Positions 1 through 11,212 of a stretch of 64,000 bases of DNA are shown piece by piece. Made by a program: the position numbers and the translations under genes. This DNA is from Andrena cerasifolii. Its lineage: Eukaryota > Arthropoda > Insecta > Hymenoptera > Andrenidae. The stretch is from the NCBI RefSeq assembly GCF_050908995.1, contig NC_135126.1, positions 13,888,001 to 13,952,000 of the forward strand. The letters are read 5' to 3'. The notes below the pieces were generated by a model, which made no database searches, had not been told where the DNA came from, and saw nothing but the letters and a program-made list of their open reading frames with translations. Position 1 is the first letter of the stretch, and each line of letters begins with the position of its first letter.

Positions 1-3000
1 ATTCGAGAAAATGCTACAAAATTTGAATTAAATTACAAATGGAGCGAGGAAAATTTGTTTTTAACTTCGATTCACAAAAAAGATAAAAAAGAAACTGTTT
101 AGCTTGAAGCGAGATATTAATTTCTTTATCGTATTCATCGACATAACTCGACTTATATTTTTTTTTTGTATTTTTGACATATACCTACTATTACGATCTT
201 CGGTAAAAAAAAGGCGGGAAAACAGTGATATTGACTGGTAGTACTGAAACCATAAAAAATTAACAGCAATGCATTCGCTTATACTCGTTTGCTTGCCCAC
301 CGGAGATATGTTTATCAAATCTTCTGCATTTATTTCAACAAGTCCCACGAATTCTGAAAGTGTCTGTCCATAATTTACTTATACCCCTTATCAATGTGCC
401 ACGCAAGTATCGACACTAGTGTTCGCGGTTAAATCGAGACAACTCGAATGCTTGCTCGTCGCCCACCGTGCATTCCTTTCCGATGGCCGCGTATCGAGCC
501 ATTCGGGCGTACCCCTCGACTTTAGGGAACACGTACAGCAATACGTTCTATCGCGGTGATAAAAGAACGCGGTAAAACGCGACCCATATAGCCGCCGCGG
601 AAACGCAACGGTTTTACAACCGTATCCGTTGCACGCGCGAGAAGCGGCCAGGTCAAGAATGTTTCGCTGCAAAGCACAGAGATATGGATAATCTACGCGT
701 TTGTAAGGCAATTTGAGAATTGAGATGGGTTGTTTGGACGAGGGGAATGAAACATCAGCGAAAGAGCCTTTAAACTTTGAAGTAGAAGCAATTTTTGCAA
801 GTTATTCGTGGACTAGAGGATGATGTTTGACATTTTAATGTGAATATATTAAAAAAACAGTATCCTACAAATTTATTTCCAATATCTTTCCTTTAGACTA
901 GCATAATCTTCTCTTGCATGATGTACCTACACACAAGGAATGTGGGAGCAATAGAAACGGGGTATTTTACATTGGGTATATTTATGGATTATGTGTAGTT
1001 TTGGTTTATTAACTTCCCTTATAAAAGAATATTTCATGATCTTTCATAAAGTGTCTTGTATCTCTTTCACTTGGTAATTCTTTTTCTTTGTATATGCTTC
1101 ACCCGCTCTTGGGTAGCTAGAATGTTCTCCTTCCGTTTCTCTTCTTCCTCCTTCATTTACGTGGCAATTCTTGCGTTTTTCCTTTTCCTACTCTTCTACG
1201 TAGTTACTATAACGGTGGCATTTTCATTTAATGTCATATTTGCCCTACAAATGGCTCTGTTCTACAACCACTCGCTATTACATTTCTTAATTCCTCACAG
1301 CTACAAATTATTCCAGATCGAATCACTGACTATTATATCATATACTCACACTACTTCACTAATAAAGTACATTATACGAATGCCTTTATGCAGCAGATAC
1401 ACCCACTCAGGCCTCCTAAGATCTTCTTGAAACAATAAAAAGCTAGCACTTCAACTGCCGCAAGATAATGCGAATAATGCCTTTCCCAGAGATATCTACT
1501 GCCGAGGAATCTCTGTTTAACTCTCTCCGAAACATCCAGGAACACTTGAACAAAACTTTCGACGCTTTCCAAAAAATATGACCGCAAAAACAGGTGGAAA
1601 GCAAGCAAAGGACGCACATTTCCTGCATGAAAAAACGCCGAGCGCATTCAGAGTGATATTTCCTAAATCAGGAAATAGGGTAGCAGAAAATAGATATCGA
1701 GATGCCCAAGTTATTCTAATTTGGCGATTGAATCCGTCCTCCAATTCCAGTTCGAGTTACTGATCTAGGTCTAAGAAGTTAGCCTAGATGCGTTGATTGC
1801 TCCTCCACGACATCGACAGTTGGGCGAGTACACGCCAGTAAATATTTTACTATTTCGCTGCCGGAAGAATCGTAATGGCAACCCGTGTTCTTCGGAGGAA
1901 GCTGGTGCTGGCCGAGGACGGTGGCGGTGGCGGGCGTTTACGATACGCCCGTCGCATCGTTAAGCATTTATCGGAATCTGCGTGGAAAGCTCGGAACTCG
2001 TATTAGTGGCTCTCAACAATTACACGTCGTTGTTATTTGATTATCGTCCCGGGGGGGGTTTAAGCGACGATTCCTCGCGTACTTTAGAGGTTGATGCTTC
2101 CATTAAACGCAGAATGAAGAGGCCCTTCGAGCTGCCGGTATTATTCACCGGGAGGCAAAGAGTTTGGTCAATCGACCCAGTTCCTGTTTTTCCGTAGCCA
2201 CGGTACTTGCTTTTGCCTCCCCACCACCCAGGGCGCTTTTATCCGCGTAAGAGCGTCTCTCTATTCACGGATTAGCGTGGCTTATCGATGTAATTTGTTT
2301 GAGGAGAAAGGTAATCAGTTGGAGGCAACCCCCTCTTTTGAACTGCTTGTTAAATGGGCCCGCGAGCGTTCGCGATACATAGTACTGCGAAACACGTATG
2401 TAGGTCGTTGCACGGGAGATTTGCTTTTCGATTAAAAATAGGGGGATTGTTACTCTTTCGCGAATATTGTTTTCCTGCAGGCCATTAATTGCGGGAATTT
2501 GGAATGTCACTTGCAGCCTTTTGTGCTAACATTGAATGTCATTTACGGGCGTTTTATTTGTAGCTAATTCTCATGGGAGTATCGTGCGAACGGTGGATCA
2601 GAAGTGCGTTGTGCAACACCAACGAATAAATGGGTATCAACCCAATGAATGGGTATCTGCTTTGTTGATACGTAAACAAAAATTGAGAGGAGAGTATGAA
2701 GTATCCAGAAAGTTGATCTTCTTGGTCTTTAGATTAAATTTATTTTTAACAAGACTGTGTTGTCAAAAATTGCCTAGGTTTATTATCTTTTATTCTATGT
2801 CTCCATTATTTCTTTGTCTCCTAATTGCAGTCTTCTTATTAATTTTAACAAGGAAATTATTATACCCTGGAGGAGTTCTGATATGAATGTAACGACTTGA
2901 ATCATATACAAGGTGTCGTGAAATTATGAAACATGTGAATCCTGCATACCGAAAGAGATGAAAATGAATCGTTCCATATGCATAGGAAATGTAAAACAAG

Positions 3001-3549
3001 TCGCTGCGAAACGCGTGAAAATGTGAATTAATTTTTGTGGTCATTGCCAGTATTTAACAGTAAACATAGTCCAGATGATACTTGCGAAGGAAGTGAAAGG
3101 AGGAAAAGTTAAAAAAGAAAGGCGACTACTGTGGTAAGGAACTCTATGACATTTCTCAGACCTTGCTCCGTCATAAATCTCGCGCGCAGGTGACCGAAAT
3201 CTTGGGACCTCAGCTCCCACCATTCAGCGACTCTTTCACCTTTCTCGCCTACTTACCCTACATTTTTTTGTGTACTGTGAATTTCGAGACAAACACAGAG
3301 ACCCCCTCACGCTAAATCCCTCGAACGGAGCTTCGGGCAGTCAGTAATATTTTGGTTGCGAGAGCGTGAAGAGCTGTCTCGAGGAACACTTCTTGCGACG
3401 CGTTGCTGCTACAGGGCAAAAATTAAAATTTGAGTGAAGTGGCAGTGGTGTGACATTCGTTTTTATAATAGTATTTCGATACGTGAGCAAAAAGCAGGAA
3501 CCAAACAACGGAATAAATTCAACATATTATCCCGTCGTGTTTTAGTATA
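1..3549. other. No gene recognised; AT-rich DNA with small CpG-rich patches
   Basis: Mostly AT-rich DNA. Two patches, about 480-680 and 1790-2240, are richer in G, C and CpG. A good 3' splice acceptor look-alike (T-rich tract then CTGCAG) ends at 2480 and is followed by 27 open codons before a stop, but no donor or recognisable protein goes with it. A 10-bp segment, AATGGGTATC, occurs twice between about 2629 and 2658. Nothing else can be supported. Confidence 0.5.
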
Positions 3550-3830
3550 CAGTGGTGGGCATAGATATATATATGTGGGTACTTACGAATGCAGGTACCT
3601 ACCTGTGCTAGCTGTATCAGTTTTTACTGTCTGTAATGTCATATAAGAAAGAAATGAACTAATTTGCATGAAGGCTTTTTTTTAAACCTGTATTTATACG
3701 TTTTAAGAACACAAAGAAATTTTATATTAAACTAAATATTAAAAAAGAAAACAAAAATAATAGTAGCTCCAGTCCTCTTTGCTACGAATACAAACTTATG
3801 AATATCTTTTCAACATTTTGTACTACTTTT
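3550..3830 (+). repeat. Left terminal inverted repeat of the Tc1-like element
   Basis: This arm pairs with 4271-4496 in reverse complement. Shared blocks include the CAGTGG tip, GTACTTAC near the tip, TGTATTTATACG at 3689-3700, and the stretch from about 3757 to 3815 (AAACTTATGAATA, TCTTTTCAAC). The arm also contains a small perfect palindrome, CAGGTACCTACCTG, at about 3592-3605. Confidence 0.8.
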
Positions 3831-3939
3831 AAGAACGAATATTACATGAAACATTTTTATTTAATTAAATATTATTAAAAACGTTCTTCTGCTATTTGGT
3901 GACGAAAAATGAATCGAAGATTGGATTTATCAAGCCGTT

Positions 3940-4224
3940 AACGATCCAAAGCACAGAGCAAAAATTATTAGGCAACTTTTAGGTGGAAGAAAAGTTGATA
4001 TATTAAAATGGACTTAAATCCCATCCAGAGTCTGTGGATTGATGTTGGCCTAAGGAAATAAGACTAAAAAGACATAAAATATCAAAGAATTATATCTATA
4101 AAGTAATAAAAGGTGCATGGTGTTATATTCTCGTTGACCGACGTGTTCGTTTGATAAAATCTATGCAAAGACGTTGTGCTGCACTTATTAAACAAAATGG
4201 GAGGGCGACAAAATATCAACTTTA
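3940..4224 (+). pseudogene. Tc1-like transposase C-terminal remnant
   Basis: Three blocks in the order of a Tc1-type DDE transposase catalytic domain are visible. From 3940 the translation reads NDPKHRAKIIRQLLGG, matching the second-aspartate NDPKH block, and ends at a tryptophan codon at 4009-4011. After a small deletion and frame change at 4011 it reads DLNPIQSLWIDVGLR, the DLNPIE-LW block. There the catalytic glutamate position is a glutamine in this copy. A third block from about 4133 reads LVDRRVRLIKSMQRRCAALI and then a TKY motif ending at 4215, the usual C-terminal helix. Frame changes and stop codons separate the blocks, and the N-terminal DNA-binding half and the first catalytic aspartate region are not recognisable. 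It is a dead transposase inside the inverted repeats described above, so it belongs to that element. Confidence 0.85.
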
Positions 4225-4496
4225 AAGTAACTTGAAAAAACGTTTCATCTGATGTTCGGTCACAAAAACAGTAGGTACTTACTAATATGTTGAAAAGACG
4301 TTATTCATAAGTTTATATCCGTAACAAAAAAGACTGAATTTACTAATATTTTTGTTATCTTTCTTAATGTTTACTATATATATAAAATTACTTCGAGTTT
4401 TGAAAACGTATAAATACACGTTAATAAAATCATCATAAATAGCTAGTAAAACCTGATATATATCTAGGTATGTTTGTAAGTACACGTCCGCCACTG

Positions 4497-6504
4497 TACG
4501 TATGTAAGTACATTTGGTTTTCCAAGAATGACAAGAAATATAAATTATTATTTGTATTGCGTGTAAACGTTATTGTTTCCATACATATAAACGGGAGTGG
4601 CTTTTTAATGCGAAGTTACGTAATATAAGAAAATTAAACAAACATTATTTCAATTAAAATTAAAGTCACGAACGTGAAAGGAGCGGTATGCAAATACTAT
4701 ATTTGTAATTAAGTATAGACCTGCATCTGCTCGTGTTTCTTGTATGAGTGCTTGTGTACCACTGATGGCTTACGATGATAAAGGAGCCTCAGGTTACAAC
4801 ACGATAAAGTACTTTTCGACTTTTCTTGCCATGAAGAAATTATATGTTTGACTGATCCGATTACTGTGCGATACTCTATACTTATATTTCTAGTAGTCTT
4901 CTCACGTGAATAAAGAACCTTCCAATTCTGTACTCTCAAGTTAGTGAGGAATTTTATAATGCAGTAAACGAAAAATGAATTTCACGTTCTTTTTCGTACG
5001 ATGCGCTTAAATTAATTAGCTTCTAAATAATTCTGAACAGTAAAACAGGTAACACTAATTATACAAATTTACCTTTTAAGTTCTTTAAAGATTCATTAGA
5101 ATATCTGCATATGATCCTGTAGTTTACTCCTATTCATTCATGACAGAAAGACTAATAGAATTATAATAATTGAAACCTTCATAATTAAATACCTTCCATC
5201 ACAATTACGCTGATTTATGAAGCAATTATTCCATACGATTTTCTATTTCTAATTTACTTAATACCTCAAGTCACTGACAAACCATCAAGCTGAATCCTAT
5301 CACACGAAAAACAACCTAGCAACTAAAAAACCGTGTATGTATGTACAACCAGCTTATCAATTATAACTTTCCATCGACGAACATACATATCTAAACTTAC
5401 CTTCACGTGTTCTACACTAATAGTCTCACCCTTATCTCAATCTCGTGCCACTTCGTTTATGTACACCCCGTACAGTGTACATAAATGTACATATTTGCAG
5501 AGCCATTTCGTGTCACGACTTTAATCGTTTCATCGAGACAACAAATCTCGCTTTAAATTTTATTTATAATTCAAGAGGAACGCTCGAGAGTTTGCGCAGG
5601 CCACTGTTGTTCGAAACTCGTAATTGTTTGCCTGTCTCGCGTAATAATTATTTAAACGTTTTGCGAGCCCAGCATCGCCTAAGAAATATTAACTGCTCCC
5701 GCGGAAACTCTTTCCCCGTAGCTTTGCAGCCGGGTTTGCATAATTTCTCTTATTTTCTACGATGACTGCCCGTAGCGAATGGCTCTTTATCGACGCGAAG
5801 GATCAGCAACGTTCTTGAACCGGTAAAAATGTTGATAGGTTCGGAAACTTTGCCCTTATCTTTACAGAATCGCTGTCAACCAACTGATAAATGATCCCCC
5901 CCGTTGCCACGCTAATCTTTAATTAAAAGAAGCAAACGTAACATGTTGCTGATTCACTTCTGCCCAGGATCCTGTATTCAGAATCTATTATCCTCTACCA
6001 AGAATTCAATCCCCACATGCTTCTGAAACTATTCACATTTCGCGTGGACTTGTTTATGCACCTGCTGTGATAAACAGGCAGAGTTACCCCCAGACTGGAA
6101 TCTGGAACGTGTTCGTTGCTTTTGATGATACAAGAAAATGCCTGAGGAGAAGAAGTATCCAGTTCAAAGAGGCAGATAATGGATAGCTATAATAAACGCA
6201 AATTTTATCTCTCAAAATCCTCGCCGTTTCCGAATTGTCAGGGTTGCAGGAGTCGCTTTAGGGTCGTTCTTAAATCACATAAGGGTAATTTTGGCGATTT
6301 CTTACCCCCTCGTTCCCCCGGTATAAGAATTTGTAAAGTTTTATATTCCAACCCCACCCCCTTTCCCTACGTAAAATTTTTTACATTGCACTTTTTCAGC
6401 AGTTAAAATTCTTTTAAAGGTTCGTACAATTCATTTAACTCGGTTTTCTATGTGACATGAAACATCGTTATTAGGCTACTCGTATTGAAAGTTAGGTTTA
6501 AAAA
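4497..6504. other. No gene recognised; AT-rich spacer
   Basis: AT-rich DNA without a supportable reading frame. A strong minus-strand donor look-alike (AAG then GTAAGTTTAG in reverse complement) lies near 5392-5402, but the sequence that would precede it is closed by a stop about 36 bases away. From about 6300 to 6390 there is a C-rich tract that resembles the repeat annotated just downstream. Confidence 0.5.
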
Positions 6505-6620
6505 ATATTACGTAACACCCTATCTGAGTCTCTCCCACCCCCTTTGTAAGAAAACGTAAGAAATTCACGACCCTCCCCCCGCTCCAAAAGCCTTACGTAA
6601 TTTATGGACAACCCCTTTAG
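6505..6620 (-). repeat. Relic of a dispersed repeat ending in a GGGGTTGTCCATAAATTACG motif
   Basis: Read on the minus strand, the segment begins GGGGTTGTCCATAAATTACG. It continues through a G-rich tract to another ACGTAA motif near 6510. From general knowledge, repeats starting with a short GGGG-TGTCCATAAATTACG-like end and carrying G-rich tracts are common in arthropod genomes. I cannot assign this one to a transposon class. C-rich DNA at about 6300-6390, with a second CCCTACGTAAAA motif, looks like a related, more decayed piece. No target duplication is visible. Confidence 0.4.
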
Positions 6621-9600
6621 GTGAAACCTAGTTTTCTGAATAGCAAGCAGAAGTGGGAGAACGAGACGAGATCAACCACGAACATGTTCCACGATTTTAT
6701 GGTGAAATTCCGAATAAACTGTATTCCAAACCGAGTTATTTTTGCAACATGTTGCATGCTCGGGCAGCATGGCTATTCATTTGAAACACAGAAACCAGAT
6801 AATCCAGAGGCTAGTGCTCTCTATATCTGCACGTTGCAAAAAAAGCATGCAAATTCTGATGTGGTTGAATTTACCTCGGTATGGATTTTCTGTTTACGCT
6901 AAACAACGATGAAGCTCCCGCACGATATATTATATCCATATGCTCGCCGAAGAATTAATTAACAAACTACTCCAGATGGACAAAGTTATTGCCCCACCCT
7001 GATATTGTCTATAATAAAACATATTCAGCCTTCGTAGTCGTTGTTGAAAAAATGAAGATTTATTAAAAAAAATCTTTATTCTGCACTTTCACTTTCTGCT
7101 TCTTTTTTCACGGAGAGAGTCAGACACGAAATAATCACAGCAGGTTAATTAGCAGGTGCGTGGAGCAGTCTATCATCGGTGAATATTATATTGTGATTAG
7201 AGGCTCACTATAAACTCACCTCGATCATAAAAAAAGCATCTGACAAGTGTAGAATAAAATTTTTAATATATGTACTTTCTTCGACAGTGCAGGAACACAA
7301 TTTATTTTCATTCCTAAAGCACTCCCCTATCATGATGTACCACCAACAACAACTCCTGCGTACAATCACACTACCGCAGAGCACTAAAACATCTACCAAT
7401 TGTCATCAAACCCAATTTTCATCTGGACTCAACATACGACCGTCCAATATCAAACAAAACATTTCATCTTCCTCGACGTAGAACCTCAAAGAATGAACGC
7501 GCTCCATTTTGGCCCGAAACGATTCGCGCGTAGCGAACTTATCGGGTAAACACCCAATTGCAATAGGTTAATCGCTCGGTGTTAGCCCTGGGACCAGGTC
7601 GACCAATATTCCACTTGCACTTTCGTCGGAACCGCGCGGCCTTATCAGAAACAATTTATCAACCAGCCTGGACAACGCGATCGCCCCTGGCGCCCGGTAC
7701 AACCCGCCTAATTTACTCGCTTATTTTACTATTGACCCGATACACTGGCCGGCAGGTGAACTTTTCCTGCCAGTAGGATTAATACGTGCACTCCATGGGG
7801 GATGATTTACCGGCCCTGCGGCGGGGACGATCGAAATCGCGACCAGTCACGGTCTACTTGACACAATCACTTTTGATCGAGATCTACCGCGAACGGTCGT
7901 CCATCCTTGTCAGCCGGTAATTAACGTAAGCAAAGATCGTTATCTCCTTTGAAGCCAACCTTCTCCTCCACCTTCGTTTCGCCCTTCCTAGCTGCCTCCC
8001 CCTTTCTTCGTTACCCTCCTCCTTTCCACCCTCGTGCATGTGCAAACCAGGCCCCTATCTTTCGACCACTTTCCCCTGCACCATCCCTCGGTGCGTTTGC
8101 TCCCCAAGCTAACCGACACTCTGGCCCTTTTAGCCACCCTCTTGCGTCGGTCTTCCGCGAGGAGTGAACCTCCCCTGTCGGCCGTCTGCTGCTTTTCCAA
8201 TGCATCTTCCGACTCCTCTCCGTCTTCGTTTCAACCCCCCTCCTCGCCTTCTTCCATCCGAGCTCCTCGTGCGTGCCCTGTATCACTTTTACGTATTTTG
8301 AGTTTCATCCCCTTTGTTGCCGCTTCCTCTGCCCGTCTCTCGACTTCCGTCCGCGGTTCCCTGCCACGATGCCCGGTCGCTTCCGCGGCGTTGGATTTAT
8401 TTCGACGACGTCATGGAGGGGGATTAAAGCGAACTACTGGCGGATTTCGTGTACGCCGTTGCTGCGCGATTTTCATCGAACCGCATCAAACGCGGCGCGC
8501 CGTGTGGTTCGAGGCGTGCACGCGTGCACCGACAAGTGGATGCAAGTATGTATGTCGGCATTCGCGCAGCGGATTCGAGAGGGGTAGCGGGGGGCGCGGT
8601 GCTGGATGCTTTTGATATTTCTACGTACTCGCTCCAGGCTTCATTTCATCGGGGCGGGGGCGTTGAAAAATTAGTCGCGGTCGGCCCCGTCCTTGTTGCG
8701 GAACGTGCAAACCGTTCGAATGATTTTTCGGTTTGCGGCCGCTGCGGCTACTCGCCGTTTTCACAAACAAATTTGACAGCGACTGTGGGGCACGTGGCGA
8801 CGAGACGCGTCAGCGGGAAAGCGGTCGCGGAAATTAACTCGAGCTGCCTGCCAGCTTCGTTGATGTGTGTTTTTGAATTATTCAGTTTTCAGTTAGCGTT
8901 TTTTCAATCTCGTTCATTTAAGTTCAGCAATAGATTGGGAAGGTGGCTTTAGTGGTAGATCGATTAACAAGTGTTGGTAGTAGGGGGATGTTGAATTTGT
9001 GTTTCGAGCGTCTGCTAGAAGCGGCGATCGTCGTTGGATTTTGGTTTAATTGGAAATTTAGGTTTAGTGAAACTGCAATATAATAGGTTATTAGAGGTTC
9101 AGAACTGTAGTTGATGTGTAGTAAACAGTTTTATGTACTTATGTGTTTTTATGTTTTGTATTACCTTCTGAGGGTAGCACTCTTCTCAAACTTTTTTATT
9201 GGTATAAAGGTGAGGGAACGTAATCAGTTTGGAACAACGATTAAAGTGCGCTTTTATGTGTCGTGATATCTATTCAGTGTGCGGAGAAAATTACTGTACA
9301 GCTGGAGATAAAATATGAATTATGCTACAACGTTCTTTTTGCGAAACTTTGCTTTCTTGGAAAGCTATTTGAAATTTTTATGAGGTGTAAATGTATTGCT
9401 ATTAGTAGATTCTATTTTTATGCGATTATTCCGATTGCGTAGAATACGTATTAAATACTTACAAATAGTTGTAATTAGGGGATATTATTATATGTATGTA
9501 ATGAGTAATATAATAATAACATTACATGTAATGAATTGAACGCTGCTCTGCCATAAACAAAATATGTACGAGGTTTAATACCTTCCTCATTTGCTGGCTG

Positions 9601-10011
9601 TAATAAAACACCAAATTATCGAACAACATTTAGCACCTCGAACATGTTCTTTGCCTTAAGCAACTCGATGCAAAGGATGTAAATCTTCTACAAGTCATTT
9701 GCTTTTAAACACCTGAAAATGATCTTCTGTTTTCTAACTGGAATCATAAAACTTTTTAAAATGCAGTATGGACTGCAAAATATTTTCTACACCTTCACAA
9801 CTAAAGATGCACTAAGAGAAAAGTGTTGAACCCTGCCCCAACTAAATTATTCGTGCAAAGAAATAAGAATCAATCTACCACCATTGAAAACAACCGAGCT
9901 AATCAAGCACGTTGTTACTAAAGTATTTATTACATAAGAAATATAATAATAACATTATAAACTATCATCTCCGGTTTTTCATAAAATTCAAAAGTATGTT
10001 TGAAATATTTG
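6621..10011. other. No gene recognised; GC/CpG-rich block inside AT-rich DNA
   Basis: AT-rich DNA to about 7490, then a long GC- and CpG-rich block (about 7500-8950), then AT-rich DNA again. The block contains overlapping open stretches on both strands and in several frames, the expected effect of stop-codon depletion in GC-rich DNA; none resembles a known protein. Within it, 7930-8270 is strongly pyrimidine-rich. Blocks like this may be regulatory sequence or an untranslated first exon, but no promoter motif could be fixed. The AT-rich part carries two copies of ATATAATAATAACATTA (about 9504 and 9940). Confidence 0.45.
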
Positions 10012-10057
10012 TTAGTTCATCTCATAAATTTCGGTATGAACTTATGAGATGAACTAA
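10012..10057. repeat. Perfect 16-bp inverted repeat with 14-base loop
   Basis: TTAGTTCATCTCATAA at 10012-10027 is followed after 14 bases by its exact reverse complement at 10042-10057. It can form a hairpin in DNA or RNA. The pairing does not clearly extend beyond the 16 bp, which is shorter than a typical animal pre-miRNA stem. It could also be the core of a small decayed fold-back element. Confidence 0.7.
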
Positions 10058-11040
10058 TAATAAGTAATATAATACATTTCCATCGTCTATGTCACTCGAC
10101 AATAAAGATAACAACGCAAGTGGACAATTCAGCATTCACAATGGAAAGCAAGTACAATGGCGTTCTCTAAAGACCTCTCAGTTTTTCCACCCCTCGGACG
10201 AGCAATTACCACCTGGCCAGCGTGCACAGCGCCAGAACTTGATTGCGCCCACGTTTGTGTACGGAAGAAGGGTGCGCGCCGAGTGTAAACGCGTACAAAT
10301 GCAAACAGTCGCGCGTATCCGCGGCCAGGACGAATCGAATGAATCCATAACGGATATGACAGAAGGGTTACCGTTTTTCCCATTACTCTCCCACCCCTCC
10401 TGTATCAGAATCCGGAAATTACCTGCCGTCGTATTATCATACGAGGGTCAAATCGAGACCACCCGATCTCTCTCCCCCCCTCGGCCGATTTTGTGGCCCC
10501 CGGCCTGCTCTGCCCCTGTTTTTCTATCTCCCTCCGGCCCACAGTCTTGCACGGTGCACACAGACGCGAAATACGAGCTCGTCGTTCGCCAATCAATAGC
10601 CTACGTGCCCCGCAGTCCGAATTTTCGGTGCCACCGCCCGTTGCCCGGAATGAAACTGCCCTCGGTATGTATCCGCTTGCGGTTAAAATATCTGCCCATC
10701 TACTCGAGCTGTTCGGAAGATCCTGCTGCCGCGGGTGTTATCGTTCTAGGGTATGGAGGGTGAACGAAGTACAGTGGGGTGCTTGACGCACGCTCTAGTG
10801 GAATGTTGTTGAGGGATCAATCGTCTATTAGGTCTGAGGTATTAAAGGATTTCAGTCCCAAGTGTTGTCTAGTAGCGGGATGTAATATGTACTTTCAAAG
10901 CAAGTGATGTTGTTGATTCAGTAATTTGGGACTGTCGCTATCTCAATACTAAATACTGTAACGTACGCGACGCGCACAAATTCTCACTATTCAGAGAAGC
11001 CGTAGAGAAGACTGTATTAGGTACCATATTGACACTGTAA
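10058..11040. other. No gene recognised; GC-rich block
   Basis: A GC-rich, C-tract-rich block spans about 10180-10790. It contains a 224-codon open stretch on the + strand (10089-10763), but overlapping open stretches occur on the other strand and in another frame, and no domain, codon pattern or splice structure supports translation. From 10800 to 11040 the sequence returns to average composition with nothing recognisable. Confidence 0.45.
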
Positions 11041-11208
11041 AAAATCAATTAAAACAAATTGCAAAAATTCTTTTTAATTTCTTTTTGTATAATGTAAGAG
11101 TTGCTTAATAAATACCAAAAAGATTTATTTCATTATATGTTGTATTTACTCAGAAAAAAATCTTTACAAGCAGCTTAATTTTTCGATCAATCAAAGTAGA
11201 ATGATCCC
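11041..11208 (+). mobile_element. Truncated copy of the TTAA-inserting element found at 30048
   Basis: This segment matches the last ~165 bp of the complete element at 30048-30759, including TTGCTTAATAAATACC, the AAAAAGATTTAT block, an AGAAAAAAATCTTTA block and a degenerate terminal end at 11195-11208. It is followed directly by TTAA at 11209-11212, as in the complete copy. The left part of the element is missing, so it is a 5'-truncated, decayed copy. It shows that the 30-kb element belongs to an interspersed family. Confidence 0.75.
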
Positions 11209-11212
11209 TTAA

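Larger units (their letters stand above)
3550..4496 (+). mobile_element. Decayed Tc1-like transposon with long terminal inverted repeats
   Basis: A 947-bp element flanked by TA on both sides (3548-3549 and 4497-4498), the target duplication expected of the Tc1/mariner superfamily. The left end starts CAGTGGTGGGCATA; the reverse complement of the right end starts CAGTGGCGGACGTG. The inverted repeat is long: it continues inward to about 3830 on the left and about 4271 on the right, with long collinear matches. The left arm has roughly 60 extra bases near its outer end. Between the arms lies a Tc1-type transposase remnant read on the + strand. Long inverted repeats are known from Tc1 relatives such as Minos and Paris; assignment to one of these groups would be a guess. 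The element is clearly defective. Confidence 0.85.

Noticed and set aside
5391..5440. Strong minus-strand donor (AAG then GTAAGTTTAG)
   Set aside because: The frame before it closes within about 36 bases and no good acceptor precedes it.
8034..8615. 193-codon open frame on the + strand
   Set aside because: Lies in CpG-rich DNA with overlapping open frames on both strands; the translation is low-complexity and has no domain or splice structure.
10089..10763. 224-codon open frame
   Set aside because: Starts in AT-rich DNA and continues into a C-rich block; contradicted by minus-strand frames; no recognisable domain.
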